In this document: one piece after another, positions 1-9,900 of the stretch | Position numbering within the stretch: position 1 is the stretch's first letter | Layout of the letters: each line of letters starts with the position of its first letter | DNA from: Allobaculum mucilyticum | GTDB lineage: Bacteria > Bacillota_I > Bacilli_A > Erysipelotrichales > Erysipelotrichaceae | Assembly: GCF_022701195.1 (NCBI RefSeq) | Contig: NZ_CP078089.1 | Span: forward strand, 1,612,001 to 1,676,000 | Direction of reading: 5' to 3' | DNA length: 64,000 nucleotides | Translations under genes and position numbers: made by a program | The notes under the pieces: generated by a model | Database searches by the model: none | Told to the model about the DNA's origin: nothing | Seen by the model: the letters and a program-made list of their open reading frames with translations, nothing else

Positions 1-290
1 GTTTCACTCTGGTCGGTATCTGTAAAGACCCATTTGCGGTTGGTCACAAAGGCGACAAAGACCGCGATGATCCACGAAAGAATGTTGGCCAGATGCTCGT
101 CCATGTGAAAGCTCACATTGAACAGCGTAAAGGTGCCGATGCTGATCAGCATCGTGATCACGCCGAAAAACAGGTAAAGCAGAATTTCTTTGTATTTCTT
201 ATAGAACGGCCATGCCCAGGAGAAAATCTTCCAGGACATGATCCGGTCGAAAATGTCTTTGTTTTGCGTATCTGGTGTGTTCTTGTTCAT
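1..290 (-). CDS. GtrA-like membrane protein (partial, cut by window edge)
   Basis: The start codon (288-290, minus) and 96 codons are present; the 3' end lies outside the window. The visible protein has a short hydrophilic N-terminus, then two hydrophobic helices. Between and after them come IGTFTLFN and the hallmark AFVTNRKWVF, which mark the GtrA-like family (PF04138). Members are small four-helix membrane proteins tied to polyprenyl-linked sugar transfer and surface polysaccharide or teichoic acid glycosylation. That role is family knowledge. In this window only the N-terminal half can be inspected. It has its own start downstream of the DUF1146 gene's terminator, so it is probably a separate unit. 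Confidence 0.75.
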   Translation of the reverse strand, partial: MNKNTPDTQNKDIFDRIMSWKIFSWAWPFYKKYKEILLYLFFGVITMLISIGTFTLFNVSFHMDEHLANILSWIIAVFVAFVTNRKWVFTDTDQSE

Positions 291-311
291 AGAGTACCCG
301 CTCTTTCTGGA

Positions 312-338
312 CGTAAGAAAACAGGCCGTATGGCCTGT
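312..338 (-). terminator. Rho-independent terminator after DUF1146
   Basis: A near-perfect palindrome at 321-338 (ACAGGCC, short loop, GGCCTGT) is followed on the minus strand by GTTTTCTTAC. It lies between the DUF1146 stop and the GtrA-like start and closes the rnmV-rsmA-ispE-DUF1146 transcript. Confidence 0.7.
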
Positions 339-422
339 ATCTTTCCGGTGTGATGAGTGTATCACGAAGAACATCCTTCGTACGCTTTTTCCGGTTCTGC
401 GCAAAGATCAGCCAGATACCGG

Positions 423-632
423 CTAGAATCCCTGACGGATTGTCAGAGTCATGACAGCTTCGGTGACCATCCAGGCCAGCGAGAGCGAAAGAAGGAAAAT
501 CAGCAGATAGATCTTCTGTGTACTGTTTTTGAGCGTAAAGCGGGAAAAGTCGATGCAGCTGAGCGCATAGAACGAAGCCGCGAAAAAAAGAACAAAAACG
601 CAGATGTACACAATCCAGTCAACGGAGATCAA
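423..632 (-). CDS. DUF1146 family small membrane protein
   Basis: This 69-residue protein has two predicted membrane helices (about 5-25 and 42-62) separated by a short basic segment. Length, two-helix layout and the central 'IDFSRF' segment match the DUF1146/YwzB family, which has no known function. Its ATG overlaps the ispE stop by 4 bp (ATGA), so it is translationally coupled as the last gene of the rnmV-rsmA-ispE operon. A terminator follows at 312-338. Confidence 0.7.
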   Translation of the reverse strand: MISVDWIVYICVFVLFFAASFYALSCIDFSRFTLKNSTQKIYLLIFLLSLSLAWMVTEAVMTLTIRQGF

Positions 633-1486
633 AGACCGATTTCTCCCTTCCAGACAAACGGATATTTCCCGCTGAGGATTTCATACGCTTCATCCATGAT
701 GTCGTCATCCACGCAGAAGCCCATCAGGCAGGATCCGGAGCCGGTCATCATGACGCGGACCAGTCCGGCATCGCGCATGTCCTCACGCAGTTCGGCGAGT
801 TCATCAAGATGTTCCATGGCCTGCGGTTCAAACGCATTGGTCATGGTCTGATAGAGCAGACCGAGATCTTTCTTGCGGACAGCATCCTGAACGATATCGA
901 TATCGAGTTCAGCAGGCGAGTCTTTCTCGTAGCGGTCAAATGCATCCCGGGTGGAAATGCCTTTGACGCCCTGAGCAAGAAGAACCGGAATTTTCCAGGT
1001 GCTGTGCAGCTCAGTCACCTTTTCGCCGGCTCCTTTTACACGGCAGAAATCCGAGTGCAGGCAGAACGGTACATCGGCACCGATCTGAAAGCCGATTTCT
1101 TCGAGCTGTTTTTCATCCAGACCGAGATTTTCAAGCGTATTGATCGCTTTGAGCAGAGCCGCTGCATCAGCGGATCCGCCGCCAAGGCCGGCCTGGTCGG
1201 GAATGTTTTTAATCAGACGGATGCGATAGCGGTTGGCAAGAGAAAACCGCTCGCGCAGAAGTTTCATTGTCTTATGAAGAGTACTGTTGTCCGGCAGACG
1301 GAAAGTGTCGCAGATGATTTCATCTGCAGCGCCGTCAGCGGACGATGAATCGCCGATCGGTTCAATGTCGAGTTCGTCATAGAGATTGACTGGAGCATTG
1401 ATCATATCCATTTCGTGCAGACCGTCTTCACGGGTACGAAGGATATCGAGGGCGAGATTCACTTTTGCATGCGCTTTAACTTTCAT
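629..1486 (-). CDS. ispE: 4-diphosphocytidyl-2-C-methyl-D-erythritol kinase
   Basis: This 285-residue GHMP kinase performs the ATP-dependent phosphorylation step of the non-mevalonate (MEP) isoprenoid pathway in the cytoplasm. The N-terminus (KAHAKVNLALDI) is typical of the family. The GHMP ATP loop is PDQAGLGGGSADAAAL at about residues 90-105, and the C-terminal MTGSGS motif is present. The start at 1486 is chosen because AAGGAG lies about 6 bp upstream and the family begins here; the same frame runs on upstream without support. It overlaps the end of rsmA by 11 bp. The product feeds undecaprenyl-phosphate, the carrier needed by the envelope genes elsewhere in the window. Confidence 0.93.
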   Translation of the reverse strand: MKVKAHAKVNLALDILRTREDGLHEMDMINAPVNLYDELDIEPIGDSSSADGAADEIICDTFRLPDNSTLHKTMKLLRERFSLANRYRIRLIKNIPDQAGLGGGSADAAALLKAINTLENLGLDEKQLEEIGFQIGADVPFCLHSDFCRVKGAGEKVTELHSTWKIPVLLAQGVKGISTRDAFDRYEKDSPAELDIDIVQDAVRKKDLGLLYQTMTNAFEPQAMEHLDELAELREDMRDAGLVRVMMTGSGSCLMGFCVDDDIMDEAYEILSGKYPFVWKGEIGL

Positions 1487-2330
1487 AATTCTCCTTGAAG
1501 AGCCGGATAAAGTCTGCGCAGCTGAGCTGCTGCGCTCTGGTCGACGGTTCAATTCCGGCGTGTTCGAGCAGAGCGAGGGCCTGCTGCTTGTCGCCAAGCC
1601 AGCCCTGCAGATTGTTGAGCAGCGTTTTGCGACGCTGGGTAAAGCAGGCTTTGACCATGGAGAAGAATTTTGCTTCGTCTTTGATCGGATGTTCATCCCG
1701 GAAGGTGAACTGCAGCACCGTGCTGCCCACATTTGGCGAAGGCCAGAATACGTTGCGGTTGACGTCCATGATCCGCCGGATTGTGCAGCGGTACTGGGTA
1801 ATGACCGACAGGGCATTGTATTCTTTCGTGTTCGGAGCAGCTTCAAAGCGGTCAGCAACTTCTTTTTGCATCATGACCGTGATAGCTTCGATCGGCTCTT
1901 CGGCTTCAAAAAGCTTGAAGAGGATCGGGGTTGTTACGTAGTAAGGCAGGTTGGATGCAAAGCGCACCGGGATATGTTTCTCGGCATATGGCTTAAGCAG
2001 CGCATTGACATCCACATCAAGAAAATCAGTGAGGACCACGTGCAGGTTGTCTTTGCCGATTTCTTCCTGAAGAATCGGCGGAAAGCGCGGGTCGATTTCA
2101 TAGGCGATGACTTCTTCGTTGTCTTCGCACAGATACTGCGTCAGAGCACCGATGCCAGGACCGATTTCGATCATGACGCCTTTTCCGTCGCCGCTTGCAG
2201 CGCGGGCGATTTTTTCTACAACGCCAGGTTCGACGATGAAGTTCTGGCCGAAGCTTTTCTTCGTCTGTGCACCCCATTTTTCCTGAATTTCACGGGTGCG
2301 GCTTTTGGTCGCAATCGGACGGTCGATCAT
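1476..2330 (-). CDS. rsmA: 16S rRNA dimethyladenosine transferase
   Basis: This 284-residue KsgA/RsmA protein dimethylates two adjacent adenosines in the 3' terminal helix of 16S rRNA using SAM. Visible signatures are KKSFGQNFI near the N-terminus, the SAM loop GPGIGALT, the catalytic NLPYYVTTP motif, and a C-terminal FTQRRKTLLNNL segment. The start at 2330 follows AGGAAG and overlaps the rnmV stop by 4 bp, which fixes it over the longer in-frame extension. The rnmV-rsmA pairing is conserved in Bacillota. Confidence 0.95.
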   Translation of the reverse strand: MIDRPIATKSRTREIQEKWGAQTKKSFGQNFIVEPGVVEKIARAASGDGKGVMIEIGPGIGALTQYLCEDNEEVIAYEIDPRFPPILQEEIGKDNLHVVLTDFLDVDVNALLKPYAEKHIPVRFASNLPYYVTTPILFKLFEAEEPIEAITVMMQKEVADRFEAAPNTKEYNALSVITQYRCTIRRIMDVNRNVFWPSPNVGSTVLQFTFRDEHPIKDEAKFFSMVKACFTQRRKTLLNNLQGWLGDKQQALALLEHAGIEPSTRAQQLSCADFIRLFKENYES

Positions 2331-2839
2331 AGGACTTCCTCGATTCTGTTCTTTGTAACGCCCATCTGGTTCAGGCGCTTGAAGCAGGTTTTGGCATTGC
2401 ATTTGCCGATGTGAAACGCATCACAGACCTGTTTGCGTCTGGATGCATCGCCGATCAGACCAAGGTCGATGAACTCATCCCATTCAAGGGTATGCAGGCG
2501 TTCATCGTAGGTGATCAGATGGGCAAGACTATCCTCCAGGTCAGCCTTTGCTGCGTGTTCAACGCCGACTTTTCTGGGTGTCTTTGCTTTTTCGCGGTCG
2601 ATATAGGCATGCTTTACGCCCGGAATGCGTCTGGAGATGATCGAACGGATATGTTCGCCCGAAGCATCCGGATCAGTAAAGACGATGACGCCGCGTTCGC
2701 GCTGTGCAGCTGCAATTCTCTCAAGAATTTCGCCGGTTACATGCGAACCTCTCGTTTCGATGGTGTCGCAGTCAAAAAACTGTTTCAGCCGCTGGGTATC
2801 GCTTCTGCCTTCGACCACAACCACTTCATGAATGTGCAT
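2327..2839 (-). CDS. rnmV: Ribonuclease M5
   Basis: This 170-residue Toprim-domain RNase matures 5S rRNA precursors in Bacillota. The Toprim acidic motifs are visible: VVVEGRSDT with the conserved Glu near residue 10, and TDPDASGEHIR near residues 56-66 with the DxD pair. A DUF4093-like C-terminal half follows. AAAGGAAG lies 7 bp upstream of the ATG. A perfect 7-bp inverted repeat (CTGATCC 2858-2864, GGATCAG 2870-2876) sits just before the ribosome binding site and may affect expression of the rnmV-rsmA-ispE operon. Confidence 0.93.
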   Translation of the reverse strand: MHIHEVVVVEGRSDTQRLKQFFDCDTIETRGSHVTGEILERIAAAQRERGVIVFTDPDASGEHIRSIISRRIPGVKHAYIDREKAKTPRKVGVEHAAKADLEDSLAHLITYDERLHTLEWDEFIDLGLIGDASRRKQVCDAFHIGKCNAKTCFKRLNQMGVTKNRIEEVL

Positions 2840-2937
2840 CGGCCCACTTCCTTTCTTCTGATCCGTAATGGATCAGGAATATTCAAAAATATACAGTCGG
2901 CAGCAGGAAATTCCTGCATGCCTCTATTTTACGTCAG

Positions 2938-3912
2938 TCAGTTTTTGTTCGCCGTTTCTTCCGGTTCTGCAGCCTGCGATGCAGCGGCAGCTGTCTTTGC
3001 AGGACTGTTTCTGGAACTGTCAGTATGAGGAACGACATACGGTTCATCATAGATTGTGAAACCTTGACCGCGAACTTCATGGACGCTGTTGGCGATGATG
3101 AAGGCTTTCGGATCAATTTTAGCGACTTCACGCAGAATGCGGCCATATTCCCGCTTGCGTACAACGCACATCAGAACGGGACGGCTTTCATTGCTCCATG
3201 CACCGCGGCCGTCAAGCAGCGTAACGCCGCGGTCAAACTGATGAAGCAGGGTATCTTCAATCTCCGGCCACTTTTCAGAAATGATCATGACGTTCTGCGC
3301 TTCTTCGCCTCCGTATGTGGAAATATAGTTGATCGCAAACGAGGAAGCCATAACCGCAACAAGACCAGTCAGAATGGATGAAACGCCGTAGACCCACAGA
3401 CCGGAAAGAATCGTGAGCGCATCGACGAACATGACAGCGCGGCTTGTCGGAATCCCTGCGTATTTATGCAGAAGAAGAGCCGGAATATCCATGCCTCCGG
3501 TACTTGCGTTGACACGGAAGACAAGACCCAGACCGGAACCGGTAATCAGACCGGCATACAGAGCGGAAAGAATCGGATCGATCTTGCCAAAAGGAGCCGT
3601 ATCGAGCATGGAAAGCAGCGATACGAACAGCGGATAGAGAATGGTCGAGAGAATCGAACTGATTGCGAAACTCTTGCCAAGGAAAATCGCGCCGATGATA
3701 AAAAGGGAAACGTTTAGAATGAAAATCAGTGCAACACGGCTGATCGGAATAAAGTGGTTCAGCAGAATCGAAACCGTCGTTACGCCGCCGGACAGAATGT
3801 TGCCCGGCAGAATAAAGAAGACGGAAGCAAAAGCAACCAGCAGGTTGCCAATGATGATGAACAGAATATGGCGGGGCTGCCATACGGATTTAAGGGACTG
3901 AGAAAGCTGCAT
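2938..3912 (-). CDS. YitT family membrane protein (DUF161 + DUF2179)
   Basis: This 324-residue protein has five or six membrane helices in the first 200 residues (LLVAFASVFFILPGNILSGG is the typical opening). The C-terminal cytoplasmic DUF2179 domain contains 'RGVTLLDGRGAWSNESRPVLMCVV' type sequence. The YitT family is common in Bacillota and its function is unknown. The start at 3912 follows AGGAGG with 5-bp spacing. An in-frame extension to about 4104 lacks support. A 15-bp palindrome (2903-2917) and a 7-bp inverted repeat lie between it and rnmV, so the two are probably transcribed separately. Confidence 0.85.
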   Translation of the reverse strand: MQLSQSLKSVWQPRHILFIIIGNLLVAFASVFFILPGNILSGGVTTVSILLNHFIPISRVALIFILNVSLFIIGAIFLGKSFAISSILSTILYPLFVSLLSMLDTAPFGKIDPILSALYAGLITGSGLGLVFRVNASTGGMDIPALLLHKYAGIPTSRAVMFVDALTILSGLWVYGVSSILTGLVAVMASSFAINYISTYGGEEAQNVMIISEKWPEIEDTLLHQFDRGVTLLDGRGAWSNESRPVLMCVVRKREYGRILREVAKIDPKAFIIANSVHEVRGQGFTIYDEPYVVPHTDSSRNSPAKTAAAASQAAEPEETANKN

Positions 3913-4500
3913 ACATACCTCCTGCGCTGCATGCAAAGCAGGCCAAAATGAATAAGAAAAATGAAAAAATAAAACGGAAATAAAACGGGAAGAAAAAATT
4001 GTAAAGACAGAGCGTTCAGACGACGCCAGATTCTCATTCTCTGCAGCTGACTCTGATTCAAAGTCTGGGTTTGCAGGAGAGTATGGCGGGCAGTGCAGAC
4101 GCACTCATCTATAGAATGACCCGAACGGACGATTTGTCTTCGCTCAATGCCCGCTCAAGGGTGCCTGAACCATCTTACAGGACAGAATGCATTCCCAAGG
4201 ATCTGACCGTTCGCAGCTGTCGGTCCTCCTCATAAAGAGGAGATGACGGATTGCAGAGCAGACCAGAGGCAGAAAACTGCCGGATTGTCCGACAAAACTT
4301 CACTTTCAGGCGTAAATCCTCCTGGTTTGCTTAAAGTCTGGCGTAAGAAAAAGGCAGAACCGACAAATATAAAGAAAAGCGACAGGCGTCAGAAATCAGG
4401 CAGCCTGTAAAACGAAAAGAAACGGCAGGTCCTCTGCATCAAACAGAGAACTGCCGCATGGACCGGGCAGGCCGGTCCGGAACAGAAAGCAGGTGTGCAC
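3913..4500. other. Gap of about 590 bp with clustered hairpins; possible structured RNA
   Basis: No convincing gene is present. Several strong inverted repeats cluster. GCGGGCA (4086-4092) pairs with TGCCCGC (4148-4154) and encloses a GTGC/GCAC hairpin and a second weaker one. CTCCTC-ATAAA-GAGGAG spans 4226-4242. GGCAG-AAAA-CTGCC spans 4268-4281 and runs straight into CGGA-TTG-TCCG (4281-4291). CGGCAG (4423-4428) pairs with CTGCCG (4451-4456), with an inner CTCTG/CAGAG. GGACCGG (4460-4466) pairs with CCGGTCC (4472-4478). On the minus strand the 4423-4456 hairpin is followed by a T-rich stretch. I looked for RNase P, tmRNA, SRP RNA and T-box landmarks and found none. It could be a non-coding RNA, a leader of addB, or the YitT upstream region. 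Confidence 0.4.
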
Positions 4501-6945
4501 ATGGAAATTGAAGCCAACACAACCATCATCGCCCCCGGAGCCCTTCACCTGGGCATCTACCGGGAAATTATCCGGCAGAAAGGCGGATGCCTGAATATCA
4601 GCGTTCTGTCTCTGGAGACTTACCTGGCGCAGAATCTGACGCGTTCAAGAAGTCCGAAGATTGTCCTTCTCTATCAGTATGCCAGAGCTCTGGAATCTCT
4701 GAATCCGGACAATCTGTTTTACGGATCCAGAAACGACTACGACTTTCTCAATGACTGTCTGAATTTCATGATCCTCTGTCAGCTCTATGATTTTCAGAGC
4801 TTTCCAAAACGGACAAAGCGCGAGCAGGATCTTGCGGAAGTCATTGAAAAAATTCTGCCCATTGAACTCTGGGTCAAAGAAGCAAAGTCGCTGCCCTATC
4901 CGGATGCATCGCGTCTGCGGATTCTGAACACCGAGAACAGTTTTGTCCGTCAGTACTGGGTCGATCTGCTGGTCTCTCGAGGCGCAAAGCTTGTCGAGCT
5001 CAAAAACCACAAGCGTACGTATTACTGGTCCTGTTCCAATGCCCGAAAGGAAATGGAAGCCTGTGCGGATGCGATCGTCGCCAACCAGCTGAATGCCGAT
5101 GACGTCATGATCGCTCTGGCCGATTCCTCGCAGAAATATGTACTTGCGCAGGCCCTTGAGTCGCGCGGCATTCCATACACGATGACTGAATCGGATTCAT
5201 CCAGAAAGATCATCGAACAGTGGAAAAGCGCGCTGACGTATCTGATGGACCGTTCAGATGAAAATCTGATGGATCTGCTCGAAACCCTCTTTGCACAGAG
5301 CGCCTACAGTCTGCGCCGCTATATCCGTCTGTTTGGCAGTGCCGATGTGTCCATTCAGAACATGACCTGGGAAGACAATGCCCTCATTCCGGAAGAAACG
5401 TTTGCGGAGCTGCAGGCGCTTGAAGTCGAAGTCTCCCCATGGCGTCCAGTCCTTGAACAGATCCGGGGATGGGCGCTCGATTCCATCGACCAGATCGGTC
5501 GGGTCATCATGGACCAGACGCCCTCGCCTGAACCCGATGACGTCAACGCCTTTGAAGGTGTCATGTCGGCCATTACATCCGTTCTGCCGATGATGAATTC
5601 CGAAAAAGATCTGGAACTGCTCATCCGCTCCCTCGATACCCTTCGCCCTTCCCGGGCGCTTTCTTCACTGAAAGGCGTTCTGGTCGGTTCCAGAGAGCAG
5701 ATCAGCGGTTTGTATGACAACGTGTTCTATATCGGTGCCGATGCCCATACTTTCCCGGGAAGCCAGGCCTTTACCGGCATCTTTGACGAAGACTACATGC
5801 AGCAGCTTCCGTTTCCTTCCCTTGAAGAGCGCACGCAGAAAAGCTTTGACCAGCTGACCGGCGTTCTGATGGAACCGGAAAGTCTGTTTATCCTTACGCC
5901 GCAGTCGGACTACATGGGCAAGGCAATCGAAAACAGCCATGAGCTCAATACATGGCTTGGCATGCTGCCTAAATTCCGCAAAGCGGCTGAACCATCCTCA
6001 AACCCGCGTCCGTCTTTCCGTCTGCAGGGCATGCCAGGTTCCCATCTGTTCCGGCAGTCTGATGGCGTTCTGCAGACTGGCGTGAATTCGCTGAATACAT
6101 TTGAAAAATGCGCGCTGCGAAACCTGCTCCAGTACGGTCTGTGCCTGCGCAGTCCCATTAAAGCAAGAGATCTTCTCCATGTCGGCGGCGATCTGATCGA
6201 GCGGACGATGCAGCGCGGCTACGAAAAATACCGTGTGACCTTTGATCAGCTCAGTGATGCGCAGATTGAAGAACTCATCAAAGAAGATTTCGCCTTTGCC
6301 AAAAAGCTTTTTGAGGCAAGAGCGGAAGAAATCGATGCGCTGGCTGAAAAAACAGTGCAGCAGCTGATCCGCATTTTTGCATCGCTGCGTCCGGTCCGTC
6401 AGGAGATGCACCTTGGCCTTGCTGCGTCGGATTACCGCATCGATATGCAGGAAAACTTTGAAGGTCTGCCGATGCACGTAGAAGGATCCATCGCCCGGAC
6501 GACAAGAAACCGGGCTGCGTTCAATCTGGTCGATACCGGCGAAGACAGCTTCATGCCTGATGCTCTGCCTAGAGCCACGATTGATCTGCGCATGCAGCCA
6601 AAAGCCAGAGAGCGCAATGCCTTTGTTCTGCGCTATGGAGCAGGCGGAACGCCTGCCAGCGCGAATCCTGTGAGCGAACAGCAGGCGATCGAACAGTCGC
6701 GGGTCGATTTTTTCAAGGACACGCTTGTAGCGCAGAACTTTTCCGGCAGGAGCGGTCCGCTTGAAGAGACCCTCAAAAAAAAGGTCCCGACCTATGGCGA
6801 CCGGGAAGAAAAGATCAGCGAACAGGCGGATGGACTTGCCCGCAGTCTGAACAACAACGACTTCCGTCCGGTCCACAAACCCAATGCCTGTGCGACCTGC
6901 CATTTTAAATCCATCTGCCGCAACGCGGCGACAGAAAAGGAGTGA
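4501..6945 (+). CDS. AddB/RexB-like subunit of the ATP-dependent exonuclease, short form
   Basis: This 814-residue protein sits directly upstream of addA. AddAB/RexAB processes double-strand breaks for RecA loading. Identification rests on gene order and on the C-terminal iron-sulphur pattern: Cys537 (EKCALRN) plus Cys797, Cys800 and Cys806 (CATCHFKSIC), as in AddB. It is much shorter than typical AddB (about 1150 residues), and no Walker A motif is visible at the N-terminus. In the nuclease region the usual GxIDR reads GSIAR (Ala665) and the usual DYK reads DTG (Gly680), so the AddB nuclease looks inactive. The start at 4501 is preferred over GTG 4495 because AGGTG lies about 7 bp upstream. 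The stop is 6 bp before the addA start. Confidence 0.8.
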   Translation: MEIEANTTIIAPGALHLGIYREIIRQKGGCLNISVLSLETYLAQNLTRSRSPKIVLLYQYARALESLNPDNLFYGSRNDYDFLNDCLNFMILCQLYDFQSFPKRTKREQDLAEVIEKILPIELWVKEAKSLPYPDASRLRILNTENSFVRQYWVDLLVSRGAKLVELKNHKRTYYWSCSNARKEMEACADAIVANQLNADDVMIALADSSQKYVLAQALESRGIPYTMTESDSSRKIIEQWKSALTYLMDRSDENLMDLLETLFAQSAYSLRRYIRLFGSADVSIQNMTWEDNALIPEETFAELQALEVEVSPWRPVLEQIRGWALDSIDQIGRVIMDQTPSPEPDDVNAFEGVMSAITSVLPMMNSEKDLELLIRSLDTLRPSRALSSLKGVLVGSREQISGLYDNVFYIGADAHTFPGSQAFTGIFDEDYMQQLPFPSLEERTQKSFDQLTGVLMEPESLFILTPQSDYMGKAIENSHELNTWLGMLPKFRKAAEPSSNPRPSFRLQGMPGSHLFRQSDGVLQTGVNSLNTFEKCALRNLLQYGLCLRSPIKARDLLHVGGDLIERTMQRGYEKYRVTFDQLSDAQIEELIKEDFAFAKKLFEARAEEIDALAEKTVQQLIRIFASLRPVRQEMHLGLAASDYRIDMQENFEGLPMHVEGSIARTTRNRAAFNLVDTGEDSFMPDALPRATIDLRMQPKARERNAFVLRYGAGGTPASANPVSEQQAIEQSRVDFFKDTLVAQNFSGRSGPLEETLKKKVPTYGDREEKISEQADGLARSLNNNDFRPVHKPNACATCHFKSICRNAATEKE

Positions 6946-6951
6946 TTGCTC

Positions 6952-9900
6952 ATGTTCGATCAGATCAAGACCCCGCCTGTTCTAATCAATCCAGATCCTG
7001 AAGAAAAAGAGGCAGGATCCGCCCTGCCAGATCTTAACGAAGAGGGCCATATCTATACCGACGAGCCGCTTGTCGGCCCGACGGAGTCCACTGTATTTGT
7101 ACCCGCATTTGAAGAGGCGGCCAGTCTGCCTCATGAAGCGGACGGCATCGACCCCGACAGCCTTGGCGAAGAAGATGAAGCCGCTCTGGAAGCCGATTCT
7201 GAAGATGGCGACAGTCCGGAAAAAGAGGAGGCTGACCAGAGTGCTGCCAAAGGCACAGGAAATGAAGAGCAGAAAACAGACCCGGATGCTGAAAATGTCG
7301 AAAAAGAGTCGAAGCCGAAAATGAAATTTTCGCCCTCCCAGCAGAAAGTCATTGATTCGCGCGGCAAAAACCTGCTTGTTTCCGCAAGTGCGGGCGCAGG
7401 AAAAACGGCAGTTCTGGTTGAACGTCTTTGCCGCCTTGTCGTCGATGATCATGTCCCGATCTCTTCGATTCTGGCGATGACCTTTACCGAAGATGCCGCA
7501 AGAGAGATGAAAACCCGTCTGCGTATGCGACTGATGGAAGCCGCAAAAACAGACCCGTGGCTCAATACGCAGGTCAGTGCTCTGGAAACCGCAAGCATCA
7601 GCACCATTCACAGTTTCTGCCTCGACCTGGTGCAGAAGTACTACTACATGGCAGGCCTGAGCTATTCGACCGCTTCGCATGTCGATAACGATCTGGCCGA
7701 CAGCCAGGCGCTTGAAAAAGCGTTTAATCAGGCCATGCTCGCTCTCGATCCCAAAAAGAGCGCCGAACTGCTTCTGTATATGGAAGCATTCTCCAAAGAT
7801 GAGAAGCATCTGCGCGAGCGGCTTCTGAAATTTCTTGAACTTGCCCGAAGCAAGCCCGATCCAGTTGGATGGATGAACAGCTGCCGCACACAGAATGAAG
7901 CGCTCGATGACTGGTTCTTCCTGTTTTATAAAAACCGCATTCAGGCGCTGATGGACATCTTTGAAACAATGGTGGATGCCGTTTCGGAACTGGAGTTCAA
8001 GAAAATCGAAAAGCAGCAGGAATACACTGTCCTGTTCGACAACAAGATCCGTGCGCTCGAAGAATGCCGGGATCTGCTTGACCGCAAGAAATACAGCGAA
8101 TTCGCCAATGCGTTTGTTTCCTACATCGAAACAACCGGCAAGTTTACCCCGACCATCAATAAAGTCTCCTTTAAAACCATCCAGGCTGATTCCCGCCGTC
8201 TGGAAAAGGAGATCGCGGAAGTCCTGTTTACAGAGGACCAGTTTACGACCGCCTCTCTACAGACAAAGTCAGTTCGAAATACCTTCCTGGATCTTGCGAT
8301 TGATGTTTCGCAGCGCTTTGCAGCGATCAAGCGCGAAGAAGGCTTCATCGATTTTGCGGATATGGAATCGTATGCCTGGCAGATTCTGCAGAATCCGGCA
8401 GCAGCCGATGAGATCCGCAGACAGTATGAAGTCATCCTGATCGACGAATACCAGGACACCAACGATCTGCAGGAGTCGATTGTTCAGGCGATCTGCCGCG
8501 ACAACAACGTTTTCCGCGTCGGCGACGTCAAGCAGTCGATTTACGGCTTCCGTCAGGCACGCGTTCAGCTGATGAAAGGTCTGCTTGAACACCCGGGCAA
8601 GAACGACGAAATCATCGCCATGCAGGAAAACTACCGTTCAACAGCCCGACTGATTCGCTTTAACAATGACTTTTTCTCCCGTCTGATGAATGTCGACGGT
8701 CTTCCGCCGCAGTTTGAAGCCATTGACCTGGCTAAACCGGGAACTCCGGCGCAGAGCGAAGGGCCCCAGAAACCGGTCCGCTTCCTGTTTACGGACTACA
8801 CGAAGACCGGCGTTCCGGGCGCAGATGAAGAAGATGGCAAAAAGGTCAGTGCCCGCAGCATTCATCGGCATCACCGGTGCGATCTGATTGCCCATGACAT
8901 CGAACAGAAAGTCAAAGCCGGAGAAATCACGCTCCGTGATGTAGCAATTCTGACCCGCAGTTCGACGCCCCATGATGAACTCAAACAGGCTCTTGAAGCC
9001 TGGGGAATCCGGGCGATCAACCACGTGCGCAAAGGCTTCTATACAAACAAAGCCATTCAGGTCGTTCTTTCCGCGATGCGCGTCATTGAAGATGAGAAAA
9101 ACGACATCGCACTGATGGCCGTTCTTGCCTCGCCGCTGACCGGCTTTACTCAGCAGGATATTCTGCCGATCATTCAGGGAACCGATCCTTCGATTTCTCT
9201 GTACCGCAGACTGCAGCAGTCTTCACGCGGTCAGTCCATGCTTTCCATTGTCCGCCGGCTGAAAGAGCTGAAGTCTCTGCCTCTGCCCCAGATGGTTGTG
9301 GGAATTTTCCAGATCCGCGGCTTCTATGACTACCAGACCAGCTCGCAGGACAAGACCAACCTGGATGTGCTTCTTGAAAAAGCAGTCGAAGCAGACCGGC
9401 TGATGGATCTTGAAGGCTTCCTGGAATCCGCGACGCTTGAAGAAGACCTCGACAAGACCAGTGAAGCGACGCCGTTTGGCCGTGAAGAAGATGCCGTTCG
9501 CATTTCGACCATCCACGCTTCAAAAGGTCTGCAGTACAAGCTTGTCTACATTCTGAGCGAGCAGATCAGCCGCGATTTTGAGGGCATGAGTCCGATTCAG
9601 TTCGATGCCGATCTCGGTCTGGCTCTTGAAAGCCTGGATCCGAAAACAATGCTCCGTCAGGCAAGTGCAGAAACGATTGCCTTAGGCAGCAAGCGGTTTG
9701 TCGAAGAGCAGCAGGAAAAGATGCGCGTACTCTATGTTGCCTGCACGCGTGCGGAAAAAGAGCTCGTCTTTGTCGATTCGCTCAAGGATGAAGATGAATA
9801 CAGCTGGGATTTTGATCTGCGCGCTCTGCTCAACAACCGCGGATTTACAAGCTGGTTTTTCCACATGTATCACCAGAACCCGGGCAAGGATGTCGTGTTT

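Noticed and set aside
1386-2414. Long open frame on plus strand opposite rsmA
   Set aside because: It mirrors codon bias of rsmA/ispE, has no ribosome site and no recognisable domain.
4150-4200. GGACAGAATGC motif reminiscent of RNase P RNA
   Set aside because: The universal GAGGAAAGTCC-type core and other helices of RNase P RNA are absent in the gap.
4495-4500. GTG at 4495 as addB start
   Set aside because: ATG 4501 is better spaced from the upstream AGGTG; only two residues differ.
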